The position numbers and the translations under genes were made by a program. A DNA stretch of 13,578 nt, taken from NCBI GenBank assembly GCA_964623625.1, contig CAZUUJ010000086.1:1-13578 (forward strand), read 5' to 3'. The notes beneath the pieces are model-generated. The model did not search any database and had not been told where the DNA came from. It saw only the letters and a program-made list of their open reading frames with translations. Origin of the DNA: CAZLGM01 sp964623625 (GTDB lineage: Bacteria > Desulfobacterota > Desulfobulbia > Desulfobulbales > Desulfocapsaceae). Within the stretch, counting starts at the first letter, position 1, and each line of letters begins with the position of its first letter. Below, one piece after another: positions 12,726 to 13,578 of the stretch.

Positions 12726-13578
12726 CTGATCCTCCCATATTTTCTGCTATGGGCAAATCGACTATGAGCGTTGTGAATTGCCCGAATTCACTGTTGACAA
12801 ATAAGAATCCATTATTGTCTCTAACCAGGCCGTGGCTTATGCTGAGCCCGAGGCCGGTACCTTCTCCTTTTGGCTTTGTGGAAAAAAACGGATCGAATAG
12901 GCGATCCATGATGTCGTGCTCAATACCGGTGCCGTAATCGGTGATTGCCACACTGATATACGGTTTGTCTTCATGATCAATCCAGTGACATTCAATCTTT
13001 ATGAGCTTCTTTGGGTCCCTGATCGGATATCGTTTATTGAGTGAATATCTAGCATTGGAGATGATATTGAGCAGGACCTGCTGGATTTGCTGATGGTTGC
13101 AGCTTACCTGGGGCAGGTTCTCTGGAATGTCGATATTATAAATAATTCCGTCCTTTTTCAGCTGGTGGCTGATCAGTTCCAGGCAGCTGTCCAGCAGTTT
13201 TGGGATCGATATCGGTTCCGGGGACTCTTCCCGTCTTCTGGCAAAATCCAACAGGTTGGAAACAATGCCGGCAATACGTTTTCCCTCACGGACAATATGC
13301 TGCAGGTAATTGGGTGTTTCATCATCACCCGGCGCATCCATGATGATGCGGGCATAATTGATGATCCCGTTTATCGGATTGTTGATCTCATGGGCCACAC
13401 CGGCGGCAAGTTCACCGATGGAGGCCAGTTGCGCTGCCCGCATGGATTCCGCCCGTTTCATCTCTTCATCGGACAGGTCCCGTGCCAAAAGCAGTATGCG
13501 GTCTTCGTTGCTCCTGCTTTTAGAAAGAGGACTGATAGTGAGCAGGTAGTTGCCGTTTAAGCCTCTTAGTTCGGTCTC
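12718..13578 (-). CDS. PAS-associated sensor histidine kinase (5' end beyond window)
   Basis: The frame is open to the right edge, so the gene is partial: 286 residues are visible. The first 30 or so look like the end of a PAS domain or linker (GNYLLTISPL, then ILLLARDLSDEE). The dimerisation domain has the full box GVAHEINNPINGIINYARII with the phosphoacceptor His encoded at 13390-13392. The ATPase domain has an N box (LLNIISNARYSL), G1 (DYGTGIE), F box (FDPFFSTKPKGEGTGLG) and G2 (GTGLGLSI), so it should be an active kinase. A start at the TTG of 13486-13488 would cut the domain linker and is unlikely. It belongs to the HisKA class that pairs with NtrC-type regulators, and one is encoded two genes downstream. 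Confidence 0.93.
   Translation of the reverse strand, partial: ETELRGLNGNYLLTISPLSKSRSNEDRILLLARDLSDEEMKRAESMRAAQLASIGELAAGVAHEINNPINGIINYARIIMDAPGDDETPNYLQHIVREGKRIAGIVSNLLDFARRREESPEPISIPKLLDSCLELISHQLKKDGIIYNIDIPENLPQVSCNHQQIQQVLLNIISNARYSLNKRYPIRDPKKLIKIECHWIDHEDKPYISVAITDYGTGIEHDIMDRLFDPFFSTKPKGEGTGLGLSISHGLVRDNNGFLFVNSEFGQFTTLIVDLPIAENMGGSDV

Overview
This window looks like part of the chromosome of a strictly anaerobic, respiring bacterium, most likely a Desulfobacterota (sulfate or sulfur metabolising, Desulfobulbales-like) organism. That is inferred from gene content: a multiheme c-type cytochrome, a Tat-exported HybA/HmcB-type ferredoxin and an HmcC/NrfD/HybB-type membrane subunit, together with sigma-54 enhancer-binding regulation. 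The GC content is moderate by eye. I could not check taxonomy by search. All credible genes are on the minus strand, so the order of transcription runs from high to low coordinates.

Right end (13578 to 10150): a two-component locus. It holds a histidine kinase cut by the window edge, a membrane-anchored PAS protein with no kinase domain, and an NtrC-type sigma-54 response regulator (REC-PAS-AAA+-Fis HTH). Three consecutive dyad symmetries (10079-10152) start at the regulator's stop codon.

Middle (9825 to 2073): a compact run of six same-strand genes. It begins with a sigma-54-like promoter (9809-9824), then an ISXO2/IS1595-type transposase-derived protein whose catalytic residues appear lost, ftsH, a pentaheme cytochrome c, a four-cluster ferredoxin, an NrfD-family quinone-interacting membrane protein, and a membrane sensor that looks like a histidine pseudokinase. 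The last two genes are separated by a 16-bp perfect inverted repeat.

Left end (2072 to 1): a tandem duplication with an exact 1221-bp offset. Each copy has a 65-codon single-helix membrane protein gene behind a strong sigma-54 promoter match (TGGCACGACTGATGCA) and conserved upstream ACAAC...GTTGT dyads. The complete copy is followed by a two-helix 100-codon protein and a good intrinsic terminator. The first copy is cut by the window start.

Working model (inference): the kinase and NtrC-type regulator control the sigma-54 promoters in the same locus. They would switch on the transposase-derived protein, FtsH and the cytochrome/FeS/NrfD complex, as well as the small membrane proteins that flank it. 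The sequence supports the promoters, the dyads and the gene adjacency. The regulatory link itself is untested.
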